Part shown: positions 52,101 through 62,440 of the stretch, piece by piece
How positions within the stretch are numbered: position 1 is the first letter of the stretch
Layout of the letters: each line of letters starts with the position of its first letter
Source of the DNA: Aphelocoma coerulescens
Taxonomy: Eukaryota; Chordata; Aves; Passeriformes; Corvidae
Assembly: GCF_041296385.1 (NCBI RefSeq)
Contig: NC_091014.1
Coordinates: forward strand, 55,384,078 to 55,448,077
Length of the DNA: 64,000 nt
Direction of reading: 5' to 3'
Program-made: the position numbers and the translations under genes
Notes under the pieces: generated by a model
The model's input: only the letters and a program-made list of their open reading frames with translations
Databases searched by the model: none
Told to the model about the DNA's origin: nothing

Positions 52101-55100
52101 AGTGGTCTGGATATTCTACCATTCAAACCTGATCATATTTAAAATGGCCCTAATCCTTCTGTGCTGTACTTCAATGCCAAGACTACTCCACGTTGCAGAC
52201 ACAGAATCTCGGTGAATTTGACCCCCAAATCTAGCCTGTTCTCTACTTCCTTCCACCTTAAAACTTTCAATGGTCCTTATGAGAGATTTTTGAAAAAGGA
52301 CTGTAGAAATAAGGAGGCATAAGCAAAAGATCAAGAAATCTCAGCTTCCCTGTCAGTATCCAAATTAGTGGCTGCCTTTTCTGAAGAACTCAGAAGCAGA
52401 GTAGATATTGAGCTGCCCTGAAAATCTGTCAGCAAGATCGCCATGGAATTTGTTGGATGCCAAATGCTTTTAAAAGTCTGGTCCTTTCTTAAATGTCCCT
52501 GTAGGTATACATCTACCCTAAAGGAAAATGGGCCAATGAATAGGCTAAAGGTCAGCGTCTTCCCCATTTCAGGTCCATCTGTCCTTTCTTCTCCATCTGG
52601 GCTGCCTGCTGCTCTGATTTAGGCATTGGACAATTCTAAAGGCAGCCTTTGCCCAGGCTGTCAACATTTCCCATCTGCCTTTGTGACAGGTGATGCTGGT
52701 GATATCTAGGAAGGTACTGACTGCCAACTCATCTTGGTGAAATCACCTGCATGCTCTTGTTGACAGGACAAACAGGAGAAGCGTGTGTTGGCCTCTTTTC
52801 ACAAAGTGCAGCTTAGATTTGAGAATGGACATTATAAACAATCTCTAAGGTAACCTCAGCAGCAACCAGTGATGACATGTGCTAGGACACCTGACCACAA
52901 GTGCTGAAGAAATTGGCCCCAGAAGCCACAATCTTTCTTCAGCCATGGTGCTGCCTTATTACTAACACCATTACCTCATTGTGTAGCAGGGGCACCACAA
53001 AGATCTTCCAGATGAGTTCTCTGCCCTCAGGAATGCAGTATGAGTTCTTACTCCTCGTTACAAATGTAAGCAGACCTTGCAAAGCCAAGCACTGAAATAT
53101 AACATGCTGGGAAGCCTCAAGGTTTAAGTCAGTGGGCTGTCTTTGGCTGTTAGCATCCCAAGAGAGTTACACAAAATACCCCACTCTCCACCTCCCTTTT
53201 CTATATTAAAGCCTTGCCATAAACCCTCATGCTGAATGCTTGATGTGCTGCTTTTGGTAGGTGCAATCAAGGCTCAGCTGACTCTTTGGAGACAAGACAT
53301 CTGTGTCTGTGCTGCTTTAATGGCAAACCTAGAATTTGCTCCAGTTCTCCTCCCTGCCTAGATTTCTTTGCTTGGAAAGCCAGAGAAAGAGGCAACACAC
53401 AAACATAATGCGCCCATTGAGGAATTTAGGTTTTGTGGTTTGCATGACCTGGGAGCAAATACGACACTACAGGTTTGTCTGCTATTACTGCCCAAGACCA
53501 TTAAAATCCTAATGTAATAATGGACTGCACTCCTGAGCAGTCTCTCACATCTAGGCTCTGAGGTTTGCTGCACCTGTGGCTGGTTCCCCTCTCCCCTCTC
53601 ATATCTAAATGGCAGCAGGTGTGAACCACTACAGGCTGTACTGGAAGAAACTCCACTTTTAAATATACATATTACATATATATTATATATGTGCATTGTC
53701 ACATCTGGCATTGGCAAAACATCTAACTTGTTAGACTTGTTAGAGATTTATTTTCTCAAACAAACAAGTTCTATTTGAAAGCAGCTTTGGAGCAATGATA
53801 ATTGTAACATCTGAAGACAAAATACCCAATTATGATTCTGCCCTAAGAGCCCACACAATAGGGATTTTAAAGAGAGTTGACACTTACATCAAGAAAACGA
53901 AGTTATAAGAGCTCCAAAAATTAGCCGAAGTCTCATTTCAATAAAGGATAATTGTTCAAATGTTACCTATTTAAATTATCACCTTTCCTTGAGTAACCTT
54001 CTAAACACAATTACATGTGTCCAGTCATGTGGCCCTTAAAAACCTGGCCCACCTCTGCGTTTGAGGCACATTGTGCAAAACGGGACTCATTTTATTCCTT
54101 TAGTATCAACTAACTTTTGAGTTTTCTGGATGAGAAAACAGGTGAGGTTTTGAATAATATTTGTGGGATAAAGGAGAAGGATAGACCTGGGAATGGTCAC
54201 TAGCATGAGGCAGCATTCAATAACAGATGATCAGAGGATATCAGTACTGGCATAGGTTCTTAGCCCAGAATTTCTATCTCAGCTCTCATCCTTAATTTAA
54301 GGACTAGTTGCACTCCTTTGCTAGATGTGATGCTGTGAAAATTAATATATTACAGAAGTGATGATGCTTATATCCTACAGTAATTAAAAATGTAAGGTAC
54401 CTAAGCAAGGTGCTCTTATGGGGAATGATTAAAGCTTTCTAAGAATGACATTAGCATTTTCTATATTATAGAAGACTTTTCAGATGTCTTTATCCTTTAT
54501 ATACAACTTTCCTCCCCAAAATTTTTCCCTGAGATGCTCACATACCTCAGTGATGAGCACAATTTATGTATGAGCCCAGATTACAGACTTAAGTAGAAAG
54601 AACAGGGAGGAAATGGAAGACAATCCTAGGCAGATGGGAAACTGCCAGTGTCTCAGTGAACTGGTGAAAAGGAGTGGGAGGATTAGTTGTTTGAGATCAA
54701 AGAAATATAAACCTTAAAGAGAGGCTGAATTAATCAAGACATTTTTCTGGAGGATAAGATTGAAGGTAGATGATACTGAGTTTACAGCACATAGCTTAGA
54801 GTTATGAGTCCCAGTCCTGTCTGCAATGCAACCTTCTCTGGTGTTTGTTGTTCTGACCAAGTAAAGAGACTGTCTGAAGTGGTTGCTCTTTAGGCCAGCT
54901 CGAATTTTTTTGATACACATTCATGTGACTCCAGCAGGGAGCTCTGAAAAATACCCATGAACTGGCATGGGGCAAAACTTCCTCCAGGGAATGTAGTTTT
55001 CTTTTCTTCCCCCCTCCCTGCCCCCCCCCCCCCCACCCAGGGAAGGTAACAACATTTTAGCCTAGCAGAACATGAGATATTTGCTACTGTCATGCACAGA

Positions 55101-58100
55101 AATTACTTTGACTTGTGGCTCAAAATGGTCTTTTTGTCTTGACTTTCAGTTGCATAGGAAAGGATGGACAATTTCAGGCAAGATAGCAGTGTTTCACTTT
55201 GAAAGCAAGAGGTTATTTCAGATGACCTGAGTTCCATTTAAGCCTTGTTGTGTAATCACTGGAGAGATAGAGACCTGTGGAAGCAAAAGGTTTATGATTT
55301 TAGGGTCTTGCTAAGGCTGTGAACAGAGAAGAGTCTATCACTGAGAAATGAAAGTATCTTTGTATTGTGTTGTTTTTCTCTTTCTTCTACATATTTTTCT
55401 TTCTTTCCTTTTTTTTTTTTTTTTTGCCTGCCAGGTGTATTGTTTTTCCTTGTAATAGGTGGGGTGAATTGGTTTTACTGGCCAGATGGCATCTGTTCAG
55501 TTAGATTCCTTCAGTTTGTTTCCTCTTTAGTGATAAAGCTGGGTGGAGTGTTGCTAAAGGTGAACAATCACCATATTGACATTTGTGTGTGAAGTGGTGG
55601 TTGTATTCCTATTAATTTGCGTATCCTTAACACGATGAACATAATACAGGCAGAATGACAAAATTACCATATCTGTTACTGCCCTCACTATTAATTTCCC
55701 AGGTGTAACACTCTCATCCCAAGCTCTCCCTGACTTGATAAAGGATCTCCTGTTGGTGAAACCTCACTGGCAGAAACCAGGGGAGTAATGAACAATCATT
55801 TCAGATATAATTTCAAGCACACTGAAATCAGGCTCCCAGGAATTTAAGAATTTTTTTTTTTTTTCTGAAATAGACCTGATATTCTTCTGTGTTTTAAATG
55901 AAAGAGCTGGCACAAGGGAGGAGATCAGCACTCACTGGGTGTTTGTGTTCCTTGCAAAGGCCATGGTTACCCTTTCTAGGCATTGTGACGAAAGGATGAG
56001 AGGAAAAGCACGGACTGCAAACTAAAATGTCTCCTTGTTCATTATTTGTTTTTTAATTTGGTAAGAGCCTTTCAAAGATTGCAGCAGGCTTCAACAACTG
56101 CAGCTCCAGGTCCTCTAGCAGTTGTGTTTGTGCAGTGAACTCCCCCATGGCTAACAATGCAACTGGGAAGCCAAATGCTCCAGAGAGGACTGCACACTCC
56201 TTATTCCAAGTCCCACTGGAATTACACTCACAAAAACACGTGAACTTCGGAGTCAGGCCCAGAGATCTTCTCATACATGATCAACTCCTGCCCCAGCTTT
56301 CTGTGAGAGGCTTACACTGTACATCACAACATCCTTTTTGTCAGAGACTCAGAATAATTTGTTAGAAGCAACTTCTAGAAGTCATCTGGTCCAGCACCCA
56401 TGGGTTTTCTTGGGAATCTTGATTTGAACCTCTCATTTAGAATCCTAGGTTGGAAAAGACCTTTAAAATCAACCAGTACAAACTTTAGACCACCAAGTCC
56501 AACCATTTCTGACATTCTGCATCTTCTGCTCCCCTGGTCCTACCCATCTCCTCAGCTCAGAATGACTAGATTTAAACTCCAGGACAAGAGTGATCTTGGT
56601 ACTGAGACTGTCTACATCAGATGATAATTTTTGGCCTCAGTATTTAACTTACAGTAGCCATGAGTATGTATGTGGTGCCATATGGATCTTCCTGACTATC
56701 ATATGAATCATGGCTTTGCTCAGATACATACCCTATGGGATTGTGGGGAATGTTATTAAAATCATAGTAAGATATAACTAAGCCCTGACCTGTAGTACGT
56801 CCTTCTTTGCTGCTGCTGAACTGTTACGAAAAAGCAACTGGATTTGTATACTTTTCTGGAATTTCCAGCCAGTTCCCTAGCTCATTTCAGTTCCCTGACC
56901 TTGGCCAGCACTGAGCCATAAGAGATGTGGCTGATTATTTACACAACTTTTTTAATGCCAGTGTTATACGGCATGAAGCTGAACAACTTAGATGAAATAC
57001 AGCAATTATCCCAAGATGTACAGCACAGGGTACTGCACTTCTGAAATAAATATAACTTACCTGAATAAATCACAGTTCTGCTCGGAAAGCAAAGGGTAAT
57101 AAACTTAGGTATCACATTCTTAGGTAAGAAACAAGTAGTGAAAAAATTTTGTTTTCATTCTTTTTTTAAACATCCTTGATCAATTGCAAAAACAGAGTAC
57201 ATCATTCTGGAAGATTTCTACAGCTTTCCTGTTTTCCTACTTCCAGCAACAGTTAAGTGAATCTTCACATGTATATACTCTTTTCATTAGTTAATATTTT
57301 ACATTGCCATAAGTTTATGAATCCAGCCTTGCTTTCTAGCAGGGGAGAGAAGAGTCACTATATTCTCTTGCTACAGCTGCAGTCTCTCTGGTGGTGAAGC
57401 AAAGCCAAAGGCAAGGCCTGGTGGTTCTGCCTGCATTGCTTTCAAGATGAAAAACTGGCTGTATGCTCAGGTGGAGCAACTTGGGGTGAGGCTGCACTGG
57501 CAGTGCAGCAGTGCAGTCCCAGGAACCCACCATGTCCTGCCATGTAGATTTGTCAGACCCTTGTGCTTGCAGTGGTCAAGACAGATTTAGCCAAGATACA
57601 CAGTGAAACTGGGCTTCAACATACTGATTGTGAAAAAGACTCAATATAAAAAGGTCCTGTCTCTGTTCCCAGAGAAGACTCTCATGTTGTTAAAATGCAG
57701 TTCTATGGCCCATGTTATGAACAAGCACCGACTGAATTTTCGGTGGTGTTATTTGTCTCACTTTGGATCCAGTGGCACAAAGTGACTGCCATGGACCTTC
57801 AGGAAAGGACTTTCAGCTCACAGAACAACATTGTCAGAGCTCACAGCAGCATTTCTCACCCTTCACAACCTGGCACCTGTGCTCCTTCAGCACGTGTGCC
57901 CCACCGCACCTGCACCAGAATCAGCCATGTCCTTGTCCACCCCTACAAACTACCAAGCTCTTGCTTCTTTCAGGTCTGGTTGTCCAGTTCCAGTTTGCAA
58001 AAGCAGCTTAAGGAAACCTCCAAATGCTGCAGTCCTCCAATAGTACAAGGGGTGAAACAGGCAAGCAATGCTTGCCAAAGCCTTCAGCAACTTCGTTTTA

Positions 58101-59842
58101 TCTTCGAAACAGCTTTTTCTTTGAGCAGGAAGCTGTACCTCCAGATGACCTCGAGAGGTCCCCCCAAACCTCATTTATCCTATGGTTGTGGGAAAAATCA
58201 GCAGAATGCTCTCCCCCCCATACACAGGTTTCCACAGAAAGCTGCAGTTACTGGCACAAACGCAGCAGTGGTATATTCAGCCCCAATGCTGTGAGATGAG
58301 TGGTCAGGAGACAAGTTATCCTGTGTCACAGATGAACAAAAAGAAGTCCAAATCCTGTGCAAAACATGTCTGAGAGGCAGTGTTAGGGGCCTTGAGTCCA
58401 ACCCCAGTGACTAATGTTACACTAGTGAGCAGTTTCCCTCACCACTTATGTCTTGTTTGCTTTCCAGTCCAGGTTGGTATCCAGTTTGGACATAAAAAGA
58501 GATGAAACTATACAGATAGGCAATGGTTTCTTGGACTGCCAGGTTTTTGGAAAAAGACTCTCTCCCTTACTGATGGGTGGTTCATCCAGTGTCCTGGGAA
58601 ACGGGGTCCTGATCCATGAAAGGATCTCTCTATATTACGAAAGATAAAGAGTAGCATTAAGCTTTGTTGAAAGCAGATGAGTGAGAGATGAGTGAAAATT
58701 TTGTGTCAAAATTACAGGTCATTTTTTGTTTAAGTGAATCTGCTTGTATACATAAAACATCTCTTTTTCATGGAAGATGCAGATTGAAAAAGAAAAATAA
58801 ATACAATATCCAGAAAACGTTGGACATTGTTCTTTGTGTCACGAAAGAAGGAGACAATTTCTGTAAGGGTAAAAGTCCACTCAAGGCCAGAGTAACTAAA
58901 CTGTGAAAACTGAAGTCAAAAAGTCTAATGCACTTGCTGGTTTGCTAAGATCAAAGTCATGCAAGTTTTCTACTAGCTGTTTTTATTTAGTTCATGAAAG
59001 AACCTAGTGTCCATGATGATAAGAAGAAATTATTAAACATATATGCCTTCTCTTTTCTTATACCAGCAATTGAGTTCTACACTCCTATAGGTACCATTAC
59101 CCTGACAGACCATTTCTGCTGCTTGAGGGTGAGTAGTCAAATTTATCAGAAAAGGGTGCTGATACAAGATTTGGCTGGAATTCCAGACAACAGTCAACTC
59201 TTGATATAAGTGAAACTCCAAAGATTTTGTTAGAGTTGCAGCAGTCTTAGGCTCACTTCCTTCATCTCAATACCTGTCCTTCTTATGACAGGCATTTATT
59301 TCTCATTTTTCCCCCCGCCAGATAACAAGAATATTGTTTTTTAAAGGGAAAGATGCTGTATTTTTTACAATAAGCACTCCTCACTGAAGAGAGCTACCTG
59401 AAATAACTTTTCAGGTTCCACACTCACCTCCCCAATGACATTGAGGCTTCACAATGTACAAAACCCCAGAGTCCCGTCTACTGCGAGGTTGAAAGCAAGT
59501 TATTTTTTAAATATTATTTCTGTGTACATAATGAATGATTTGTACATGATAAGGGAAATCCCAGATTCCTACAAAAGTTAAAGAATAAAAATTCTACATA
59601 ATTAAACCTGACAGCTTTAGGGATCAAAAAGAAAAGAGCATTTTCATTAAGTGTTATATCTGGTACTTACCAAAGGCCACTGGTGACCCTGCTTTTAGGG
59701 ACGGAGGTCTCTCAGCGTAGCTACTTCTGTTCCCGGCTTCACTGTTCGGGGCAGAGCTGGCAGAGGGTTTCTTTAAGATTTCCTCAATGGAAAAGGACAG
59801 GCTGGGCTTCCTCTGTCCAGCACACACCCGGGGGTCCATCAT
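36886..59842 (-). CDS. ISX: ISX intestine-specific homeobox transcription factor, four coding exons
   Basis: This is a spliced gene joined from 59842-59671, 41987-41836, 37923-37807 and 37122-36886. The coding length is 678 bases, or 225 residues plus a TAG stop; from memory the human protein is about 245. Residues 17-23 (FSIEEIL) form an eh1-type motif of the kind that recruits Groucho/TLE corepressors. The homeodomain is residues 63-122, with W110, F111, Q112 and N113 as the recognition-helix core (homeodomain positions 48-51), so it belongs to the paired-like Q50 class without a paired box. The C-terminal tail aligns without gaps to remembered human ISX around a QLxxAW motif and ends in a similar serine-rich terminus. 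Known role of the family: a nuclear repressor in gut epithelium, induced by CDX2 and retinoic acid, that lowers SCARB1 and BCO1 expression. In mammals the neighbours are LARGE1 and HMGXB4; neither is visible here. Family identity is firm; the exact start codon is not. Confidence 0.93.
37123..37806 (-). other. ISX: ISX intron 3
   Basis: This 684-base intron starts GTGAGT and ends AAAG. I see no repeat or further coding segment inside it. Confidence 0.8.
37807..37923 (-). CDS. ISX: ISX coding exon 3 (end of homeodomain and linker)
   Basis: The acceptor is a strong pyrimidine tract ending CTTTGTCCAG at 37924 and the donor is ATCACA|GTGAGT (GT at 37806-37805). The exon is 117 bases, exactly 39 codons. 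It opens [15 protein letters not shown], the DNA-recognition helix with Q50 and N51, then a linker [15 protein letters not shown]. From memory the corresponding human exon is also 39 codons. It is too short to appear as an ATG-initiated frame and was found by looking for the missing half of the homeodomain on the minus strand. Confidence 0.95.
38717..38788 (+). repeat. Tandem duplication, 36-bp unit, two copies
   Basis: Two adjacent 36-base copies (38717-38752 and 38753-38788) begin GTTTGAATGTAATCAAG and end CATGAACACAAA. They differ at a single base (T in the first, C in the second), so the duplication is recent. It lies in ISX intron 2. Confidence 0.95.
38916..38956 (+). repeat. Imperfect tandem duplication, 22-bp unit
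   Basis: TATACTGCTGATAGTTAG is followed by TATATTGCTGATAGTTAG 22 bases later. It is the second small duplication within 200 bases in the same intron. Confidence 0.85.
39382..39648 (-). mobile_element. CR1 LINE fragment in ISX intron 2
   Basis: In plus orientation it opens CATAGAATCATAGAACCATA, the reverse of the CR1 terminal repeat. It then carries the reversed hallmarks CTAGTTCCAACCACC, CCCTGCTGTGGGCAGGGACA, ACCAGGTTGCTCAAAGC and GGCAACCTGTTCCAGTG. It lies in the sense orientation of ISX. The 5' end is truncated, as is usual for CR1. Confidence 0.92.
41836..41987 (-). CDS. ISX: ISX coding exon 2 (homeodomain positions 1-46)
   Basis: The acceptor is a pyrimidine-rich tract ending TTTTCACAG at 41988 and the donor is TTCAG|GTACAG (GT at 41835-41834). 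The exon supplies the last two bases of codon 58 and 50 full codons. It starts [14 protein letters not shown] and ends with LPEARVQ, covering the basic N-terminal arm, helix 1, helix 2 and the start of helix 3. The THYPDIHIR segment between helices 1 and 2 is typical of ISX and related paired-like proteins. The intron after homeodomain residue 46 sits where many paired-class homeobox genes carry one. The phase matches exon 1 exactly, which supports both junctions. Confidence 0.96.
45142..45265 (+). mobile_element. CR1 LINE fragment in ISX intron 1
   Basis: This diverged 3' fragment carries CTTGACTGAACAAAAGCC, CCACCTGATTTAAGCTGGCC, GGGGTTGGACGAGACAG and TCTCCAGAGGCCTCTC, which match the final 120 bases or so of avian CR1 in order. 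The terminal octamer repeat is not preserved. Confidence 0.75.
53661..53692 (+). repeat. AT-rich microsatellite-like tract
   Basis: Imperfect alternating AT sequence of the type ACATATATATTATATATG in ISX intron 1. Confidence 0.85.
55009..55038 (-). repeat. G-rich tract on the ISX transcript strand (quadruplex potential)
   Basis: The plus strand shows C-runs of 6, 3, 14 and 3 separated by one or two bases. On the minus strand, which is the ISX sense strand, these are G-runs able to form a G-quadruplex. Run length may vary between individuals or be affected by sequencing error. Confidence 0.8.
55409..55425 (+). repeat. Poly-T run in ISX intron 1
   Basis: A run of 17 T residues following a CTTTCTTTCC tract; it reads as poly-A on the ISX transcript. 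Confidence 0.9.
56338..56520 (-). mobile_element. CR1 LINE 3'-end fragments, two adjacent pieces
   Basis: Two CR1 3' ends lie in tandem in reverse orientation. The piece from about 56338 carries AGAAGTCATCTGGTCCAGC. The piece from about 56436 carries TTAGAATCCTAGGTTGGAA, then AAGACCTTTAAAATCAACC and AAGTCCAACCATT. Both match the reversed terminal CR1 region. The first is the more diverged. They could be nested or independent insertions. Confidence 0.75.
58122..58190 (+). mobile_element. Short CR1 LINE 3'-end fragment
   Basis: It carries TTGAGCAGGAAGCTGTACC, GATGACCTCGAGAGGTCCC and CCTCATTTATCCTATGGTTG, which correspond to the last 70 bases or so of CR1 including a decayed terminal repeat. 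It sits inside a 199-codon plus-strand frame (57695-58294), which argues against that frame being a gene. Confidence 0.7.
59671..59842 (-). CDS. ISX: ISX coding exon 1 (N-terminus with eh1 motif)
   Basis: This exon encodes residues 1-57 plus the first base of codon 58. It ends at the donor TTTG|GTAAGT (GT at 59670-59669). The stretch [13 protein letters not shown] (residues 14-26) matches the conserved N-terminus of ISX and fixes the family and frame. I chose the ATG at 59842. A second ATG follows directly at 59839 and has the better Kozak context (A at -3, G at +4), so the protein may begin one residue later. The frame stays open upstream to 60115, with another well-placed ATG at 59950 that would add 36 residues. 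Nothing in that extension looks conserved to me, so I treat it as 5' UTR. The exon lies in a CpG-rich block. Confidence 0.85.
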
Positions 59843-60070
59843 ATTCCTGCCAAAGTGGCCGTGGGTCACAGAGTCCTGTCGTGCTGCCCTGGGTCTCGGT
59901 GCACCCCGAGGCACCTGCAGCTGGGATGGTGCGTGTGTCTCCCCACCCATGCCCGGGTGACCCGCGGGAGCGCTGGGAGGAGAAACAAAGGAGACCCGCA
60001 ACTCAGCACACACGCCTGCTCTTGACTGCTGATCAGCTTGGGACCAAGACCTGCGCTCCCTGGGTCTGGG
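59690..60070. promoter_or_regulatory. CpG-rich block over ISX exon 1 and proximal upstream
   Basis: CpG dinucleotides are frequent here by eye and scarce in nearly all surrounding sequence. The block covers ISX exon 1 and the bases just upstream, as expected for a promoter-proximal CpG island. I see no clear TATA box at a standard distance, and the transcription start is not determined. Confidence 0.5.
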
Positions 60071-60326
60071 GAAAACAGTGTTAGAAGTGGGGGTTGAAAG
60101 TCTTACCAACCCCACCCACTGCTGAGCATTCCCCCCGCCTCTTGGATTTACGGAGCTCTGAACAATTGTATGGCCATTCCAGGAGGAGGTGCACTACTTG
60201 TAGACCCAGGAGAGAAATGCCCTGGGAAGGGTTGCCTCTTGTCGGTAAATCCTGTTTGTGGGGCAGTTATCTTCCTTTTCTGCTTTCAGGTTGAAGACTC
60301 CGAAAAGCCCACTGTACCATTATGGA

Positions 60327-60344
60327 GTTAATAAAATTATTGAC
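60327..60344. promoter_or_regulatory. AT-rich homeodomain-type motif upstream of ISX (possible CDX site)
   Basis: The plus strand reads GTTAATAAAATTATTGAC. On the ISX strand this contains TTTTATTAAC, close to the TTTAT-core sites bound by CDX proteins, and a CCATAA half-site lies next to it. It is about 490 bases upstream of the chosen ATG. CDX2 is the known activator of ISX in mammals. Such motifs are common in AT-rich DNA, so this is a suggestion only. Confidence 0.25.
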
Positions 60345-61969
60345 AGGACAAATACTTGTCCCTCAGGCCATTTACTAGCAAGAGAGACAACCTGTAAACT
60401 TCTCTTGCATACAAGGAGGTGTCAGATATGAAAAGCCTCCTCACCAGCAGTTCCCAGTATCTGGGATTCTTCAGCCATCCCTCCCAGCTGTCAGCTTTGG
60501 TACAGATTCTCTTTTCTTCTATTGTGAAAACCCTTTGAACTTTCCAAGCAGGTGCTTTTCAACATCATCCCATCTTATCAGTCACAAGAGAAAAAGAGAT
60601 GGCCCTTGCAGCACATGTAGGAATAGGAATTAGTGCCCTCTACCCCCCACCTATACTTCTAAAGAGAAGACATTATTTTCTTTCCATCCTGAGCTATGAG
60701 GCAAGCTAGCTTGATAATCATCCCACCAGTTGCTTACGCCTCCCAATTAGGCATCCATCACAGCAGGAGATTTTCTGGTTAATAAGGGTGAATACCTGTG
60801 ATTCCTCTCCTGTGCCATTTCTATCTTCTTGTTAATTTTTATTTTGGGAGGAATGTGGTTAGATACACTCCTGTTCCCTCCCTCTCCCTCCCCTCAGGGG
60901 CATTTCTTGCCTTCTTCTGGGATTGCCCCTCACCTTTTAAATTGCTATGTTTTTTTCTCCCTCTCCTGTTGGTTCTTCTCTGTGCCTTCCTTATCAGGCT
61001 CTTATAATTGTATTGGCAGTCCCTGCCTTATTTGTCCAGTGAACTGACAATTCTTGAGCTGATATCCCATCATATGACCTTTTCATGGAGTGGAGACCAA
61101 AATTACTGTGTAACCAGGGGGCAATAAACCACACCTGATAAGATGAAAGGCTTTCGGCTTTTTCCAGATTCTAGATACTGGAAAAACAGTGGGGGTGATG
61201 GGGAAAAGAACAATGGAAGAGGTTCAAAATGATGCAGCCAGTCGTGATGAAGAATATTTAATTATCTGATTTTATTAATCAAACTTCTCCCCAGGCAGCA
61301 GGATAGACCAGTGAGCGTCTTTCATACTGATGACACACGTGGGGTAGAGTGGAAAGTGTTCTCCTTTGTTCCCCTTGCATCCCTGTGCTGTTTCTATAAA
61401 GAAGGATCTTGTGCCTTCCTGGTTGTGTGATGAGGTGGCAGCTGTTGTGCAAAAGGTCTTGTGGCCCTCTCCATGAAGCAGGGAACATCTTCCTGTTCCA
61501 ATCCCTGTGCTGGGGGAATGCCTCTCTAGCCAAGCTTTGTCCTCTTCAGCTTTGCTGTCAGAATCTGTAATGCCAGCTGGGCACACAAATGGGGATGTGT
61601 CCCCCTTCTTTGCTTAGGCAGAATGAGAGAGTGGGTAATTTATGGGCGGAGAACAGGTGAACATGGTGTCTGTATGCAGAGAGAAGGGAAAGAAAGGTGC
61701 TCTGAATCTATATCCTGGATTAAAACTGCCTATTTAATAACAGGGTTTCCCTTTTATCCTTGTGATTTCCTGATTCAGCACCCATGAAAAAGCACAAGGA
61801 GAATCCTAGTACATTCTTTTAAAGACACCCTACTTTCCCTACTCCTTTTGCCTGAGGCAGTAAGAAGGGAGCCACTCTTCTCGCTTTCTGCCTTCCTATA
61901 GAGCAATGGCTTCAAATCTTACTGCCCAGATGCCTCAAGTTGAGAGTCCTTTGATGCCTTTTCCTGGTC

Positions 61970-62440
61970 TTAAAATCAAGAGTCATACACGGTTAGAAGG
62001 GGAAAAGGGATTTTACCTTGGTGGTTATTTTAAGGATCCTTAGGTGTACACGTCCAGGTCATATGTATCAAGATGCACCCTGCTGAGTCTATCTATGTGT
62101 CTCTTCTGTCTCCACCTCTGACCCCTTCCCCAACATTGGGTATAACATTATAGGTTTTACTAATTAGCATATCTATCAAAGATTCCCCAATGAGAGGCTC
62201 AAGTGAGCCCCCCTCCCCAAGGAACCTTCCCCTGGATGGTTCTATCTTGGTTTACAGAATGTGTTCTGGAGAGGACCTTGGGGTCTGGGGCACACTGATC
62301 TCTGGCTACGAAGCTTCTAAAATGTTTTGTCTCTTAGCTTAACAAACAAGTCCAAGAATGTAGGCAAAAAGCACTAGGAATACAGAAGTTGTAAAAAGGT
62401 ATAACAGGGGTATAAAGGAAAGGGCAAAAATCTTCATGGC
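61970..62440. mobile_element. Possible diverged LTR fragment (uncertain)
   Basis: The segment around GGATCCTTAGGTGTACACGT, TAATTAGCATATCTATCAAAG and CCCCTCCCCAAGGAACC has the mosaic look of an avian LTR, and a TATAAAGG sits at about 62412. I cannot define both ends or find a partner LTR. It may equally be unique DNA. Confidence 0.25.

Larger units (their letters stand above)
41988..59670 (-). other. ISX: ISX intron 1
   Basis: This 17.7-kb intron runs from GTAAGT after exon 1 to the CACAG before exon 2. Contents I can name are CR1 fragments at 45142-45265, 56338-56520 and 58122-58190, an AT-rich microsatellite at 53661-53692, a C-run that reads as G on the transcript at 55009-55038, and a poly-T run at 55409-55425. 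The rest looks like unique non-coding DNA. Frames of 139-199 codons occur at 51645-52126 and 57695-58294 but match no family I know. Confidence 0.85.

Noticed and set aside
57695..58294. 199-codon plus-strand frame with three shorter overlapping frames
   Set aside because: It runs through a CR1 3'-end fragment (58122-58190), is antisense inside ISX intron 1, and shows no domain.
59654..59670. Residues KYQI at the end of the exon 1 frame
   Set aside because: These come from reading through the GTAAGT donor into intron 1.
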